DNA of 64,000 nucleotides from Chryseobacterium cheonjiense (GCF_012927265.1 NZ_JABBGF010000003.1:1-64000); one strand, 5' to 3'. Shown: positions 16,779-25,393, counted from the first letter of the stretch. Numbers and translations are program-made. The notes: a model not told the origin generated them from the sequence alone.

Positions 16779-18239
16779 ATGTCTATTCATAACAAAATTG
16801 TAGAGACAGCCATCACTTTCGATGACGTGCTTCTAGTTCCTTCTTATTCAGAAGTTTTACCTAATCAGGTTTCATTAAAATCAAGACTTACCGACAAAAT
16901 TACGCTGAATGTTCCTATCGTTTCTGCGGCAATGGATACTGTTACAGAAGCAGAATTGGCTATTGCTTTGGCGAGAGTTGGCGGGTTAGGTTTTATTCAT
17001 AAGAATATGACGATTGCCGAACAGGCTGCGCAGGTAAACCGTGTAAAGCGTTCCGAAAACGGAATGATCTCCGATCCTGTTACGCTTTCAAAAGATCATA
17101 CCCTTGCTCAGGCTAAAGATACAATGGCCAAATATAAAATCTCCGGACTTCCTGTGGTAGATGCCGAAAACACATTAATAGGCATCATTACCAACAGAGA
17201 TGTAAAATATCAGGAAAATCTTGATATGAAAGTAGAGGAGATTATGACAAAAAACAATCTGATCACCTCCGATAAAAATACCAATCTCGAAAAAGCCAAA
17301 GAGATCCTTCTTAAAAACAGAGTGGAAAAACTTCCTATTGTTGATGCTGAGAATAAGCTTGTAGGTTTAATTACCATTAAAGATATCGATAATCAACTTG
17401 AATATCCTAATGCTAACAAAGATCAGAACGGCAGGTTAATCGTTGGAGCAGGTGTGGGTGTCGGCGAAGATACGCTGGAAAGAATTGAAGCGCTAGTTAA
17501 GGCAGGAGTTGATATCATCGGTATCGATTCTGCACACGGTCATTCTAAAGGGGTTCTGGATAAAATTTCGGAAATCAGAAAAGCATATCCGGATCTTGAT
17601 ATTGTGGGCGGAAATATCGTAACTGCTGAAGCAGCTGAGGATTTGATCAAAGCTGGGGCAAATGTTCTGAAAGTAGGAGTAGGCCCTGGTTCTATCTGTA
17701 CGACAAGAGTGGTTGCAGGTGTCGGTGTTCCTCAGTTATCTGCTATATACAATGTTTACGAATATGCAAAAACCAAAAATGTTGCAGTAATTGCAGATGG
17801 TGGAATTAAACTTTCCGGGGATATTGTAAAAGCCATCGCGAGCGGAGCGGGAGCTGTAATGTTAGGATCTCTTTTAGCAGGAACCGATGAAGCACCGGGT
17901 GAAGAAATTATCTTCCAGGGAAGAAAATTTAAGACCTATCAGGGAATGGGAAGTCTTTCTGCTATGAAAAGAGGCGGAAAGGAAAGATATTTCCAGAGTG
18001 AAGCTAAAAAATTCGTTCCGGAAGGAATTGAAGGAAGAGTTCCGAGCAAAGGTAAACTTGAAGATGTCATTTTCCAGTTAACAGGAGGGTTAAGAGCCGG
18101 AATGGGCTACTGCGGTGCGAAAGATATTGAAGCGCTGCAAACGGAAACCAAAATGGTAATGATCACAGGAAGCGGATTGAAAGAATCCCATCCTCACGAT
18201 GTGATCATCACTCAGGAAGCTCCGAATTATTCACTTTAA
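16779..18239 (+). CDS. guaB: IMP dehydrogenase
   Basis: Oxidises IMP to XMP with NAD+, the committing step of GMP synthesis. The 486-residue protein has the (beta/alpha)8 barrel interrupted by a pair of CBS domains (about residues 95-205, with [20 protein letters not shown] and [19 protein letters not shown]). The catalytic loop GPGSICTTR carries the nucleophile Cys307, and the flap ([18 protein letters not shown]) follows. Length and order are normal. It is monocistronic: its own promoter upstream and a terminator 24 bp downstream. The short 5' UTR follows from a -7 box close to the ATG. Confidence 0.97.
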   Translation: MSIHNKIVETAITFDDVLLVPSYSEVLPNQVSLKSRLTDKITLNVPIVSAAMDTVTEAELAIALARVGGLGFIHKNMTIAEQAAQVNRVKRSENGMISDPVTLSKDHTLAQAKDTMAKYKISGLPVVDAENTLIGIITNRDVKYQENLDMKVEEIMTKNNLITSDKNTNLEKAKEILLKNRVEKLPIVDAENKLVGLITIKDIDNQLEYPNANKDQNGRLIVGAGVGVGEDTLERIEALVKAGVDIIGIDSAHGHSKGVLDKISEIRKAYPDLDIVGGNIVTAEAAEDLIKAGANVLKVGVGPGSICTTRVVAGVGVPQLSAIYNVYEYAKTKNVAVIADGGIKLSGDIVKAIASGAGAVMLGSLLAGTDEAPGEEIIFQGRKFKTYQGMGSLSAMKRGGKERYFQSEAKKFVPEGIEGRVPSKGKLEDVIFQLTGGLRAGMGYCGAKDIEALQTETKMVMITGSGLKESHPHDVIITQEAPNYSL

Positions 18240-18262
18240 AATAAATAATTTAATCATATTAT

Positions 18263-18295
18263 AAAGCCATGCAATTCTGTATGGCTTTTTATTTT
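18263..18295 (+). terminator. Terminator of guaB
   Basis: Stem AAAGCCAT / ATGGCTTT (18263-18270, 18281-18288) followed by a T-rich tract. Confidence 0.8.
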
Positions 18296-18479
18296 TATAA
18301 GATGAGGTGAAACTCAACTATGATCCGATAAAATTGCTAAGAAATAATTTTATTGTAACCTTTCTTTTTGCAATAAATTTAATAAGAAGCAGGTTTTTAA
18401 AGAAAAAAATCATTTGATTTAACATTTGTTAATTAATTTAGTGATTATTAATTAATTATTTGTTAATATGTTTTATTTA

Positions 18480-18510
18480 TTGACTTTATAATAATAAAAT
18501 ATTAAATTTG
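18480..18510 (+). promoter_or_regulatory. Promoter of the M43 metalloprotease gene
   Basis: A -33 TTG (18480-18482) and a -7 TAAATTTG (18503-18510) are separated by 20 bp, a full Bacteroidota consensus. The ATG at 18529 lies 19 bp beyond the -7 box, so the leader is very short. Confidence 0.75.
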
Positions 18511-18528
18511 CAGCGAAAAAGATATGTG

Positions 18529-20394
18529 ATGAAAAAAATAATTTTATTAGGTTTATGTTGGCTTGGCGTAAGCTTATATGCTCAACAGAGACACTGGGTA
18601 TGTGGTTTCGATGATACTCAAAAACAATTTAGCAAAGAAAACAAGGAAATTGGCGATATAATTCGCAATAAGATCCGTAATCAAATCAGGCAGCAAAATT
18701 CCGGAAAACAGGGTACTGCTTTTAAAACCGTAAATGGAGTTTATGAGATTCCTGTAGTTGTTCATGTAATTGTGCCTACCGGTTCTGCTCTTGGCTCTGC
18801 TTATAACAAGACAGACGCTCAGATCCAGGCATGGCTGGATAACTGTAATCAAATGTATGCAGGAACATACCAGTGGTCACAGGGGGTTCCTGCCGATTTC
18901 GGTAGCGCTGCTATTATGCCTATAAAACTAGTGCTGGCAAAAAGAGATCCCAACTGTAATGCAACTACCGGTATCATAAGATACAACGGCGGAACTATTA
19001 CCGGGTACGATACAAACGGTGTAAGAAAGGCCACCACTACAGGTGTTACTACGGCACAGGTTAAAGCAATTGCTCCCCATTGGCCGGAATCTTCTTATTT
19101 TAATATTTATATTATTAATAAAGTTGATGGAGGCGGGCAGTACGGAATTATGGGTTGGGCAGGTCTTCCAACAAACCCTGATTCTTCATTCGAATCTTTC
19201 ATGAAATCCTTTGCTGTTACTCTGCAGGATGATATTACCCTGGCTCATGAATTTGGTCATAGTATGGGATTGCTGCATACTTTTGATGGTGCCAACTCAA
19301 ACCCTCCGGCAGGAACAACATCTACAAGTTATTGTCCTAGCCAGTCTTCCAACGACTGTACTGTAGACGATGATGGTGTTTGTGACACCGAATGGTCGAG
19401 AAGCTTATTGAATGATTTTCCAGCTCCTACAAATAGTGATATGAATTATTGTACCGGAACAAATTACCAAGGTGTTCAATACAATATGATGAACTATACA
19501 AATCCTACGGCGTTCAAATTTACAGACGGGCAACATGATAGAGCTGCACTTTACTTTTTTGCACTTAGGGGGGCATTAAGTACTTCACTTGGTGCAACCC
19601 TCCCTGCAGCTGCACCTTCCATAGGAACTCCTGTTGCAGCTTGTTCCCCAAGTGGTTTAACCAACGCAGCGACTAATAACTATCTCGTAGGACCAACTTT
19701 AGTAAAGCTTGGTGCTATCAATAATGCGTCTTCAGGTCTTTGGGCGTTTACACCTAATTATTATGAAGACTATACTATAGCAAGTTGTCTTAAAGCAACA
19801 TCTACTGATTTGCAAGTAGGGCAGCCTCAAAACCTTCAGGTAAATGTAACCGATTCCGGGTACTCTATGAGGACGTGGATTGATTATAACAACAACGGTA
19901 CTTTTGAAGCGTCGGAATTAATAGCTTCACAGGATAATATTTCTGCTGATCCTGCTACTCTTATCGGTATTTCTAATACAACATTTACTCCTCCTGCTAC
20001 AGCAGTCTTAAATACACCTTTGAGAATGAGAGTTATTGTAGATTACCAGAATTCAAACATTACACCCTGTGGGCAGTTAGTCTGGGGACAGGCTGAAGAT
20101 TACACGGTTAGATTGCTGAATACCTTAGCAACGAATGAAGTAACGGCAGAAGATGATTTTACAATTTATCCTAATCCAAGTACTGCAGAAGATGGTATTT
20201 TCATTAAAACTAAAAATGATAAAAATCTTAAAGTTTCTATTACCGATATGTCAGGGAGGTTAGTTGCAACGCCGTCTTTAATAAAAGAAAGCAACAGTAC
20301 TTACAGAGTAAAACATAATCTTGAAAAAGGAGTATATATGGTTCAGGTTTCTAATGGGAAAGATTCAAAATCTGCTAAACTGATTATTAAATAA
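18529..20394 (+). CDS. Secreted M43-type zinc metalloprotease with GEVED and T9SS type A sorting domains
   Basis: A 621-residue secreted protease. The ATG at 18529 is preferred because a signal peptide (MKKIILLGLCWLGVSLYAQ) starts there; a TTG seven codons upstream lies in the promoter. The catalytic site is HEFGHSMGLLH at about residues 240-250, the HExxHxxGxxH zinc motif of M43 pappalysin-like (MEROPS M43 cytophagalysin) enzymes, with the Met-turn in YNMMNYTNP downstream. Next comes a GEVED-type beta domain (WIDYNNNGTFEASELI to WGQAEDYTVRL). The last 85 residues are a type A T9SS sorting domain (FTIYPNPSTAEDGIFIKT to GVYMVQVSNG). It would degrade proteins outside the cell. It is a monocistronic gene with a terminator. 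Confidence 0.93.
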   Translation: MKKIILLGLCWLGVSLYAQQRHWVCGFDDTQKQFSKENKEIGDIIRNKIRNQIRQQNSGKQGTAFKTVNGVYEIPVVVHVIVPTGSALGSAYNKTDAQIQAWLDNCNQMYAGTYQWSQGVPADFGSAAIMPIKLVLAKRDPNCNATTGIIRYNGGTITGYDTNGVRKATTTGVTTAQVKAIAPHWPESSYFNIYIINKVDGGGQYGIMGWAGLPTNPDSSFESFMKSFAVTLQDDITLAHEFGHSMGLLHTFDGANSNPPAGTTSTSYCPSQSSNDCTVDDDGVCDTEWSRSLLNDFPAPTNSDMNYCTGTNYQGVQYNMMNYTNPTAFKFTDGQHDRAALYFFALRGALSTSLGATLPAAAPSIGTPVAACSPSGLTNAATNNYLVGPTLVKLGAINNASSGLWAFTPNYYEDYTIASCLKATSTDLQVGQPQNLQVNVTDSGYSMRTWIDYNNNGTFEASELIASQDNISADPATLIGISNTTFTPPATAVLNTPLRMRVIVDYQNSNITPCGQLVWGQAEDYTVRLLNTLATNEVTAEDDFTIYPNPSTAEDGIFIKTKNDKNLKVSITDMSGRLVATPSLIKESNSTYRVKHNLEKGVYMVQVSNGKDSKSAKLIIK

Positions 20395-20415
20395 ATGATA
20401 ATTAACAATAATATT

Positions 20416-20444
20416 AGCCTCTGTATCTAGCAGAGGCTTTTTTT
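20416..20444 (+). terminator. Terminator after the metalloprotease gene
   Basis: Perfect 8-bp stem AGCCTCTG / CAGAGGCT with a 7-nt loop and a T7 tail that reaches the stop codon of the convergent KTSC gene. Confidence 0.9.
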
Positions 20445-20640
20445 ATTTTACTTTTTTATATTTAAATTTTGGCTTGATTACATAATTTAAAAATCTTCCT
20501 TTGGATTGAACCGTTTTAAAACGATCAAATATTTCAGAGGGTACCTGAAGGTAGTCGTACACAGCTCCTGACTGATAGATTATTCTTAAAATCTCAGTCT
20601 CAGGAAAATACAGGTATTTATTGACTACTGATGACGGCAT
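20443..20640 (-). CDS. KTSC domain protein
   Basis: A 65-residue protein consisting of one KTSC domain (PF13619). The N-terminal part has the hydrophobic-basic pattern ILRIIYQSGAVYDYLQVP, followed by the central EIFDRF and the SKGRFLNYVIKPKFKYKK end, where the family's Lys/Ser-Gly/Phe-Asn pattern is kept. KTSC domains are found fused to lysyl-tRNA synthetases and, in bacteria, as short single-domain proteins near mobile or nucleic-acid genes; the function is not settled. It ends inside the T run of the convergent metalloprotease terminator. Confidence 0.75.
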   Translation of the reverse strand: MPSSVVNKYLYFPETEILRIIYQSGAVYDYLQVPSEIFDRFKTVQSKGRFLNYVIKPKFKYKKVK

Positions 20641-20741
20641 GCAAAATAACGAACAAAAAATGTTCCTTTAGCAATGAAATTTATTCTAAACATTAATCAT
20701 GCTATAATCATTACCTATTTCTCTCTAAAATAATCTTTTAA

Positions 20742-21986
20742 CTATCCTGCTACCGAAATTAATCCACCGCTTATTTCGTAGGTTTGGTTAAAATAGCTGC
20801 TTAGAGAGACAATTTTATTATTATCCATGCGGTTAATATATTTTAAGAACATTTGCTCAGTAGAATGTCCGGTTGCATCCATGAGCAATGGGGTGGGAAT
20901 CTTTCCATAAAAATTAGTGGCAAAACTTCGCCTGCCGATATGGCTGGTAAGCGTTTCCCATTTTTCTGTCAAAACCGTTTTTACTCTATAGCCAATTCTT
21001 TTTTTAGCCCTGATCTGATAGCGCAGTCCTGCGAGTCTTGCAATTTCTCTTATCTGTGCATTATAGAGAGAGGATTCTATAGATTCAGGAAATTCGCCTC
21101 CGTTTTTACGGACTATTTCCATAACCGCGGGATGCAGAGGTAAAGTTATTTCTTTATGTGTCTTCTTCTGCATAAAAGAAATACATACGATTCCTTTAAT
21201 TTCAATCAGCTTTTCGCTGGTAAACTGCATAAAATCTGAAATTCTTTGACCCGTATAACAACTTATCAACAGCCACTTTTTAGCAGCCATAAGCTGATCC
21301 GGAACATCACAGTTTTTAATGCTTTGCAATTCATTCTCTGAGATGGTGATCATTTCCCGGCGCTGCCCTTCCCGGCGGATTTCCAACTCCCTGACAAATG
21401 TCCTGATGCCTTTCCTTTCAGCATAATTAAGAATTGTTTTTACAAAGTGAATACTCCGATAGATCGTGTTTTCGCTGTAATCTTCTTTTTTTCCGAAGTC
21501 AATAAATCCATGTACAAATTCGTGATTGATATCATTGATCATAAGTTTCTTGCTGACATATCCCTGGAATCTCTCCAAAAACCGGAAAAAAACCATATAG
21601 CGTTTGTAAGTAGACTTGCATATCAGAGGTTTTCGGGAAGCAATATATTGTTGTATAAAACCTAAAAAAGAGTCTGGTGGATAACTGTAATTCTTCTCCA
21701 GACTAATGTTTTTAATAAGTCGTGAAACGGTACGTGTTGATATAGGTTTCTTTTTGCTTTTATACAGCTCAATAATACTTAACCGTATAATATCCAGCTT
21801 TGCATTTATTATTTTATTTGTTTTCAGGTAGATATTTTTAGGTCTTTGTGCTGCAAGGTCCCAATGGTCTTCATTGATTTTTAAAAAGGTTCTGAAACGA
21901 AGATTGGTATTAGTGTTTTTGTCAGAAATGTTTAAGTAAATGTCATTTGTTTCTCCCCTTTGAGGCAAAAAAAATTGAATTTCCAT
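20742..21986 (-). CDS. Tyrosine site-specific recombinase
   Basis: A 414-residue integrase-family recombinase in the layout common in Bacteroidota: an N-terminal arm-binding-like domain (1-100), a SAM-like core-binding domain (105-200) and a catalytic domain (210-395). All active-site residues are in place: R248 (TGQRIS), K275 in the beta-hairpin, H349 and R352 (HIGR), H374 (GHS) and the nucleophile Y383 (FLKYI). There is no excisionase, phage or conjugative gene nearby, and no attachment site at a tRNA. Instead, the gene starts 43 bp from a pair of inverted loxP-like sites, and the only good promoter box between those sites points at it. It is therefore more probably a DNA invertase of the phase-variation type than a prophage integrase. 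Confidence 0.92.
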   Translation of the reverse strand: MEIQFFLPQRGETNDIYLNISDKNTNTNLRFRTFLKINEDHWDLAAQRPKNIYLKTNKIINAKLDIIRLSIIELYKSKKKPISTRTVSRLIKNISLEKNYSYPPDSFLGFIQQYIASRKPLICKSTYKRYMVFFRFLERFQGYVSKKLMINDINHEFVHGFIDFGKKEDYSENTIYRSIHFVKTILNYAERKGIRTFVRELEIRREGQRREMITISENELQSIKNCDVPDQLMAAKKWLLISCYTGQRISDFMQFTSEKLIEIKGIVCISFMQKKTHKEITLPLHPAVMEIVRKNGGEFPESIESSLYNAQIREIARLAGLRYQIRAKKRIGYRVKTVLTEKWETLTSHIGRRSFATNFYGKIPTPLLMDATGHSTEQMFLKYINRMDNNKIVSLSSYFNQTYEISGGLISVAG

Positions 21987-22028
21987 AGTGTTAATTTATG
22001 TGTTTATTTTTACACAAATTAACATAAA

Positions 22029-22057
22029 AAAAAGAAGTCCACACCAGACTACTTTTC
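22029..22057 (+). repeat. Inverted recombination site, left copy (candidate)
   Basis: A 29-bp arm that matches 22234-22262 in inverted orientation with one mismatch (perfect over 22037-22057). It is itself a near-palindrome: half-sites AAAAGAAGTC and GACTACTTTT around the asymmetric 7-bp core CACACCA. This is the half-site/spacer/half-site architecture of a tyrosine-recombinase crossover site. The core orientation is opposite to that of the right copy, so recombination would invert the DNA between. Confidence 0.75.
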
Positions 22058-22233
22058 TAAGGCAAAGATAAAAAAAATATTACAATCCTAAAGAAATAAA
22101 TGATTGTTTATTAAATACTTGCGTAAGCGCACATATCTGTAGATAAGATAAGTTCGTTCTAAAATCTTCAGAATGATTACTTCTGTTTCGTATCAAATTT
22201 ATTTTCAAGTTTGATTTACATATCATTAATCCT
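22058..22233. promoter_or_regulatory. Candidate invertible promoter segment (176 bp)
   Basis: Non-coding, AT-rich DNA between the two inverted sites. On the minus strand it carries a TATCTTTG box (22063-22070), an exact TAnnTTTG, 5 bp from the left site and pointing into the recombinase gene; a TTTA lies 18 bp upstream as a weak -33 element. On the plus strand only the one-off CAAGTTTG (22206-22213) is found. Inverting the segment would move the good box to 22221-22228, pointing into the surface-protein cassette. The state written here is therefore recombinase ON, cassette OFF, by inference. Confidence 0.65.
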
Positions 22234-22262
22234 GAAAAGTAGTCTGGTGTGGACTACTTTTT
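22234..22262 (+). repeat. Inverted recombination site, right copy (candidate)
   Basis: Half-sites AAAAGTAGTC (22235-22244) and GACTACTTTT (22252-22261) are perfectly palindromic around the core TGGTGTG (22245-22251). It is the inverted partner of 22029-22057. It lies directly upstream of the first cassette, whose likely ATG is at 22273, so transcripts from an inverted promoter would begin in or next to the site. Confidence 0.75.
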
Positions 22263-22272
22263 AAAATCCACA

Positions 22273-22866
22273 ATGAAAGCACTGATGATGAATATATTAC
22301 GGCTCCGAGCATTCCTGCGTTTCTGCGCAAGGCTGCTTTTCTTGTTGGGTCTTTTCCTAACCGGAATGCTATATTCACAAAATAATTTCTCATCAGATTC
22401 AGATATTTTTATTTCAAAAGGCAGTTACCTGTATATTGATTCATCGGCTTGTATTTCAGTCTCAAAATCAGCCTTTCAAAACAGGAAGAAAGCATTAAGT
22501 AAAAAGAAAACAAAAATTTTTGCCAAAGTGTTTCCTTCCAAATCTTCAAATAGACATTCGGCCTTCAATCATAGAATTATTATTAGCAGCTGCTATAAAA
22601 AAATCCCTGAAAACAGCTCTGGCTTTAGAGTTCCGGGAAGTACTTTATCAATAGGTATTTTGGACCATTTTTCTCCAGCACAGTCTCTACAGAAAATGAT
22701 GGGTTCAGCTTTCAGGATATTTTTCAGGACAGCCGATATTAAGAAAAAGCTTCTTTTTAAAACAAATTATTCTTTCCGAAAACAAAAAATTACGATATGT
22801 GGTTTTAGCCGGCCTCCACCTTATAAGATATTTACAGCTGAATTCTTAATAAGAAAATATTGCTGA
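22273..22866 (+). CDS. Cassette A small exported protein, unknown family
   Basis: A 197-residue protein if translation starts at the ATG at 22273; a GTG eight codons upstream lies inside the recombination site and is less likely. A basic, hydrophobic signal sequence (LLFLLGLFLTGMLYSQ) is followed by a strand-rich part with FISKGSYLYIDSSACISVS and a basic tail ending near SRPPPYKIF. No known domain is recognised. It is a diverged paralogue of 24799-25365, which shares the signal region, the SKGSYLYIDS-type motif (TKGTYLYIDS there), a GILxH element, the GS-FRIF motif and the RPPP end. It is followed after 55 bp by the cassette's large protein gene. Confidence 0.6.
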   Translation: MKALMMNILRLRAFLRFCARLLFLLGLFLTGMLYSQNNFSSDSDIFISKGSYLYIDSSACISVSKSAFQNRKKALSKKKTKIFAKVFPSKSSNRHSAFNHRIIISSCYKKIPENSSGFRVPGSTLSIGILDHFSPAQSLQKMMGSAFRIFFRTADIKKKLLFKTNYSFRKQKITICGFSRPPPYKIFTAEFLIRKYC

Positions 22867-22878
22867 AAATCTTCAGCA
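22861..22878 (+). promoter_or_regulatory. Conserved hairpin inside cassette A
   Basis: TGCTGAA / TTCAGCA around AATC, at the junction of the two cassette genes. The same stem with a different loop occurs in cassette B (25375-25393) although the flanking sequence has drifted. Confidence 0.55.
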
Positions 22879-22921
22879 ACTGATTCAATATTACCTTATC
22901 AAATTAACTACATAATTAAAA

Positions 22922-24361
22922 ATGAAATATATTATTACAATGGCTGTTTTACTAATCAGCCTAGATATAAAAGCACAAGTAGGGATTAATAATAATTTCC
23001 CTAAAGCAACTCTGGATATCACGGCTAAGACCACAGACGGCAGCAAACCGGAGGGTTTAATTGCTCCGAGGTTAACAGGCGACCAGCTTCAGGCAGGTGA
23101 TGCCCAATACGGAAATGCACAAAAAGGAGCCATCGTTTATGCAACCGCAGCAGCAACTTCACCAAGTACCAAAACAGCAAACATTATTTCAGAAGGCTAT
23201 TACTTTTTTGATGGTACGGCATGGCAGAAAATAATAGACGGGGCTTCTGCAGGAGATACAACAAATGATGCCTGGATCAATGACACAGCTACTTCAATAG
23301 TAAAACTGGGAACTAAATCGGACGGAACAGCCAGAACAGCAGGGACTGATTTTGTGGCCAGAGATAACGGATCTGTGGGCATAGGTACCAGTATCCCGGA
23401 TGCCAGTGCAGCATTGGAGGTGAATGCGTCCAATAAAGGAATGTTGATTCCGAGGGTTGCACTTACAGGCTCCATAGATGTGGTTACCATTCCTTCTCCG
23501 GTTACAGGATTAATGGTGTATAATACGGGAGCAGGAGCGCTAACTTATAAAGGTTTTGTATTTTGGAACGGAACGGAATGGAGAAGTTTGGAGAATGAAA
23601 CGCTTATAAATCCAAATGTACAACAAATTGACTGCGCAAAAGCGTTCTTATCACCTGCTATATACACTGCCGGGGTTTCCTATAATGGTACATTAGCACT
23701 TCCATATAGTAATGGTAATGGCGGCAAGTACAATGGAGGCACAACCATCACTAATAACGGTCTTACTTTTAAGCTGTTACCAGGAACACTGTCATTATCT
23801 GGATTTCTTTATTTTTCTGTAACGGGTATCCCTATTGTAAGTTCGCCGACTACTTCCAACATTACCATTAATAATATATTGATACCATTTTATACAGGAT
23901 CTGCATGTACAACACAAAATATCGGAACTCAGGAAACGGATTCTGGTGAAACAACTTCGGCTGGTTATGATATTAATACTACTACGCCTAATTCGTCTAT
24001 TACTTGTTTTGACGGAGGTCAGTTCTGTGTAAGATATAATGGAACTACAGCAAACCAGCGTTTACAAGTGAGACAGAATTATGGGAGCAATCAAGTTGCT
24101 CTGGCTTATTCTTATTGGGGCACAGGAAGTTCCGGAACGTCTTCTTTTAAAGATACAAATCTTATACAAAATGTGTGGACAGATATTTACGATTTTGGTA
24201 GTCAAAATAATACAGAAGGTGCGAATACTACATTTATTCTGGTAGACAAAACTCAGGCAAAAATAAGATCTTTTCAAATAGAAGCAGATATTGTAATAGC
24301 GTCTGAAATAGGTATCAGCGGGGGAAGTGATAAGTTATTTTTAAAATTAACTAAAAATTAA
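22922..24361 (+). CDS. Cassette A large surface protein, fibre-like with variable C-terminus
   Basis: A 479-residue exported protein (signal peptide ending at DIKAQ, about residue 19). It opens with the VGINNNFPKATLDITAK pattern typical of flavobacterial fibre-like surface proteins. It contains repeated short motifs of the SVGIGTSIPDASAALEVNA and KGMLIPRVALTG type, and then a GxTYKGFVFWNGTEW element. Up to about residue 310 it is closely similar to 25431-26933; after that the two C-termini have little in common. That is the pattern of a constant stalk with a variable head. No sorting domain is recognised. The second gene of cassette A, it is followed by a terminator. Confidence 0.65.
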   Translation: MKYIITMAVLLISLDIKAQVGINNNFPKATLDITAKTTDGSKPEGLIAPRLTGDQLQAGDAQYGNAQKGAIVYATAAATSPSTKTANIISEGYYFFDGTAWQKIIDGASAGDTTNDAWINDTATSIVKLGTKSDGTARTAGTDFVARDNGSVGIGTSIPDASAALEVNASNKGMLIPRVALTGSIDVVTIPSPVTGLMVYNTGAGALTYKGFVFWNGTEWRSLENETLINPNVQQIDCAKAFLSPAIYTAGVSYNGTLALPYSNGNGGKYNGGTTITNNGLTFKLLPGTLSLSGFLYFSVTGIPIVSSPTTSNITINNILIPFYTGSACTTQNIGTQETDSGETTSAGYDINTTTPNSSITCFDGGQFCVRYNGTTANQRLQVRQNYGSNQVALAYSYWGTGSSGTSSFKDTNLIQNVWTDIYDFGSQNNTEGANTTFILVDKTQAKIRSFQIEADIVIASEIGISGGSDKLFLKLTKN

Positions 24362-24448
24362 TATAACTCCCAATATCCTGAGTTGATCATTTTACAACCA
24401 GCGAAGTTCCATTTAAATACGGAATTCAATTGATGAAAAAAATCTTGT

Positions 24449-24480
24449 AAAAACCTTTCATAATAAGTGAAAGGTTTTTA
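24449..24480. terminator. Bidirectional terminator after cassette A
   Basis: A 12-bp stem AAAAACCTTTCA / TGAAAGGTTTTT with the loop TAATAAG. It resembles the terminator at 27121-27145 that serves the intact DUF4407 gene, and stands directly before the DUF4407 fossil. Confidence 0.85.
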
Positions 24481-24600
24481 TTATTTATTCAGAATTATCT
24501 TTGAAACCATCAATTCAGAAAATCTAAAGGCGTTTTCTTTTTCAATTTTTATCCTGAACAAAGCCGGAAATTTTTCCAGCATGAGAATAATCTTGGGGCG
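24481..24600 (-). pseudogene. Remnant 3' end of a DUF4407 gene
   Basis: The minus strand encodes, up to the stop codon at 24481-24483, a peptide containing KIEKENAFRFSELM and ending in ILNK. This lines up with the C-terminus of the intact DUF4407 protein at 27164-28237 (KIEKGNALTDFRIDDF, ending KLNQQ). DNA identity is visible in short blocks such as TTTTTCAATTTTT and AAAGCCGGAA. No start or upstream domain is present. It is best explained as what remains of the DUF4407 3' end after a tandem duplication of cassette plus flank. From 24601 to 24747 I see nothing further. Confidence 0.7.
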
Positions 24601-24747
24601 AGTAATTTTGCAAACTTTAAGTTTTGAATAGCTATAAGTCTTTGTAAAAGATAGAGCTAATCAGTATTTTTTGTATAAACTTCATAAAAACCGCAATAAA
24701 ATTAATAGGTTAAAAACAATTGGCTATTAAGTAATGATAATTTACTT

Positions 24748-24790
24748 TACATTTGCAGCTGGAAAATTGTCTGATGTAGGCTTTTTTTTA
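24748..24790 (+). promoter_or_regulatory. Fixed promoter and decayed recombination site of cassette B
   Basis: A TACATTTG box (24748-24755) is followed, 6 bp later, by a sequence from 24762 that resembles the recombination site (GAAAA, TTGTC, core TGATGTA with 5 of 7 bases as in the right site, then a T run). The second half-site is degraded. Box and site stand in the same relation as in cassette A after a hypothetical inversion, so this looks like a locked ON version. Confidence 0.6.
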
Positions 24791-24798
24791 AACACATA

Positions 24799-25365
24799 AT
24801 GATAACACAAATGATGACTTTAATGTTTAATGCCCTCCTGCGTTTATATAAAACGCTGTTTTGCATATTCATTTTTTTCATCACAGGATTATTGTATTCT
24901 CAATCTTCTTTACATTCAGATTCTGTTATTTTTATTACCAAAGGCACTTATTTATATATTGATTCAACAGCTTATATTACTGTTTCAAATATAGATCACA
25001 AAATTCAACGAAAAGGAATCCATAAAAAAGCAGTAAAAGCTTTTGCTGAAACACTATCCAAAAAGTCGTTACCTAAATATTCATCAGAAAATCAGAAAAT
25101 TTCTGTAAGCTGCAATTATCAAAGAAGTCCTGAAAATCGGTATGGTTTTGTAAATCCCGGAAATAATCAATCGTTAGGGATTTTGAATCATTATTCCTCG
25201 AGCAACCAACATAAAATGACGGGTTCCGTATTCAGAATATTTATCGGTACTTTTTGTGTTGAGAACAAACTTCTTTATTCATTTACAGAGGTATTTCATT
25301 CATTAGAAATCAATATACTCTATTTCACTCGTCCACCGCCGAATAATTCTTCAGACTTTGTCTAA
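24799..25365 (+). CDS. Cassette B small exported protein, unknown family
   Basis: A 188-residue paralogue of the cassette A small protein. A hydrophobic signal region (FCIFIFFITGLLYSQ) is followed by FITKGTYLYIDSTAYITVS, a basic middle (KKAVKAFAETLSKKSL), GILNHYSSSNQHKMTGS and a C-terminus with FTRPPPNN. No database family is recognised. Conservation of the TKGTYLYIDS motif and the RPPP end between two otherwise diverged copies suggests both are translated and under selection. It stands 65 bp upstream of the large cassette B protein gene, with a conserved hairpin between. Confidence 0.6.
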   Translation: MITQMMTLMFNALLRLYKTLFCIFIFFITGLLYSQSSLHSDSVIFITKGTYLYIDSTAYITVSNIDHKIQRKGIHKKAVKAFAETLSKKSLPKYSSENQKISVSCNYQRSPENRYGFVNPGNNQSLGILNHYSSSNQHKMTGSVFRIFIGTFCVENKLLYSFTEVFHSLEINILYFTRPPPNNSSDFV

Positions 25366-25374
25366 CGAAAATAT

Positions 25375-25393
25375 TGCTGAAATAAGTTCAGCA
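25375..25393 (+). promoter_or_regulatory. Conserved hairpin inside cassette B
   Basis: TGCTGAA / TTCAGCA around ATAAG, the counterpart of 22861-22878. The stem is identical while loop and flanks differ. Confidence 0.55.

Noticed and set aside
22234..22262. The right site as a simple rho-independent terminator
   Set aside because: It folds like one and has a T tail, but it lies in front of a gene, and the inverted partner with the reversed core and the nearby recombinase explain it better.
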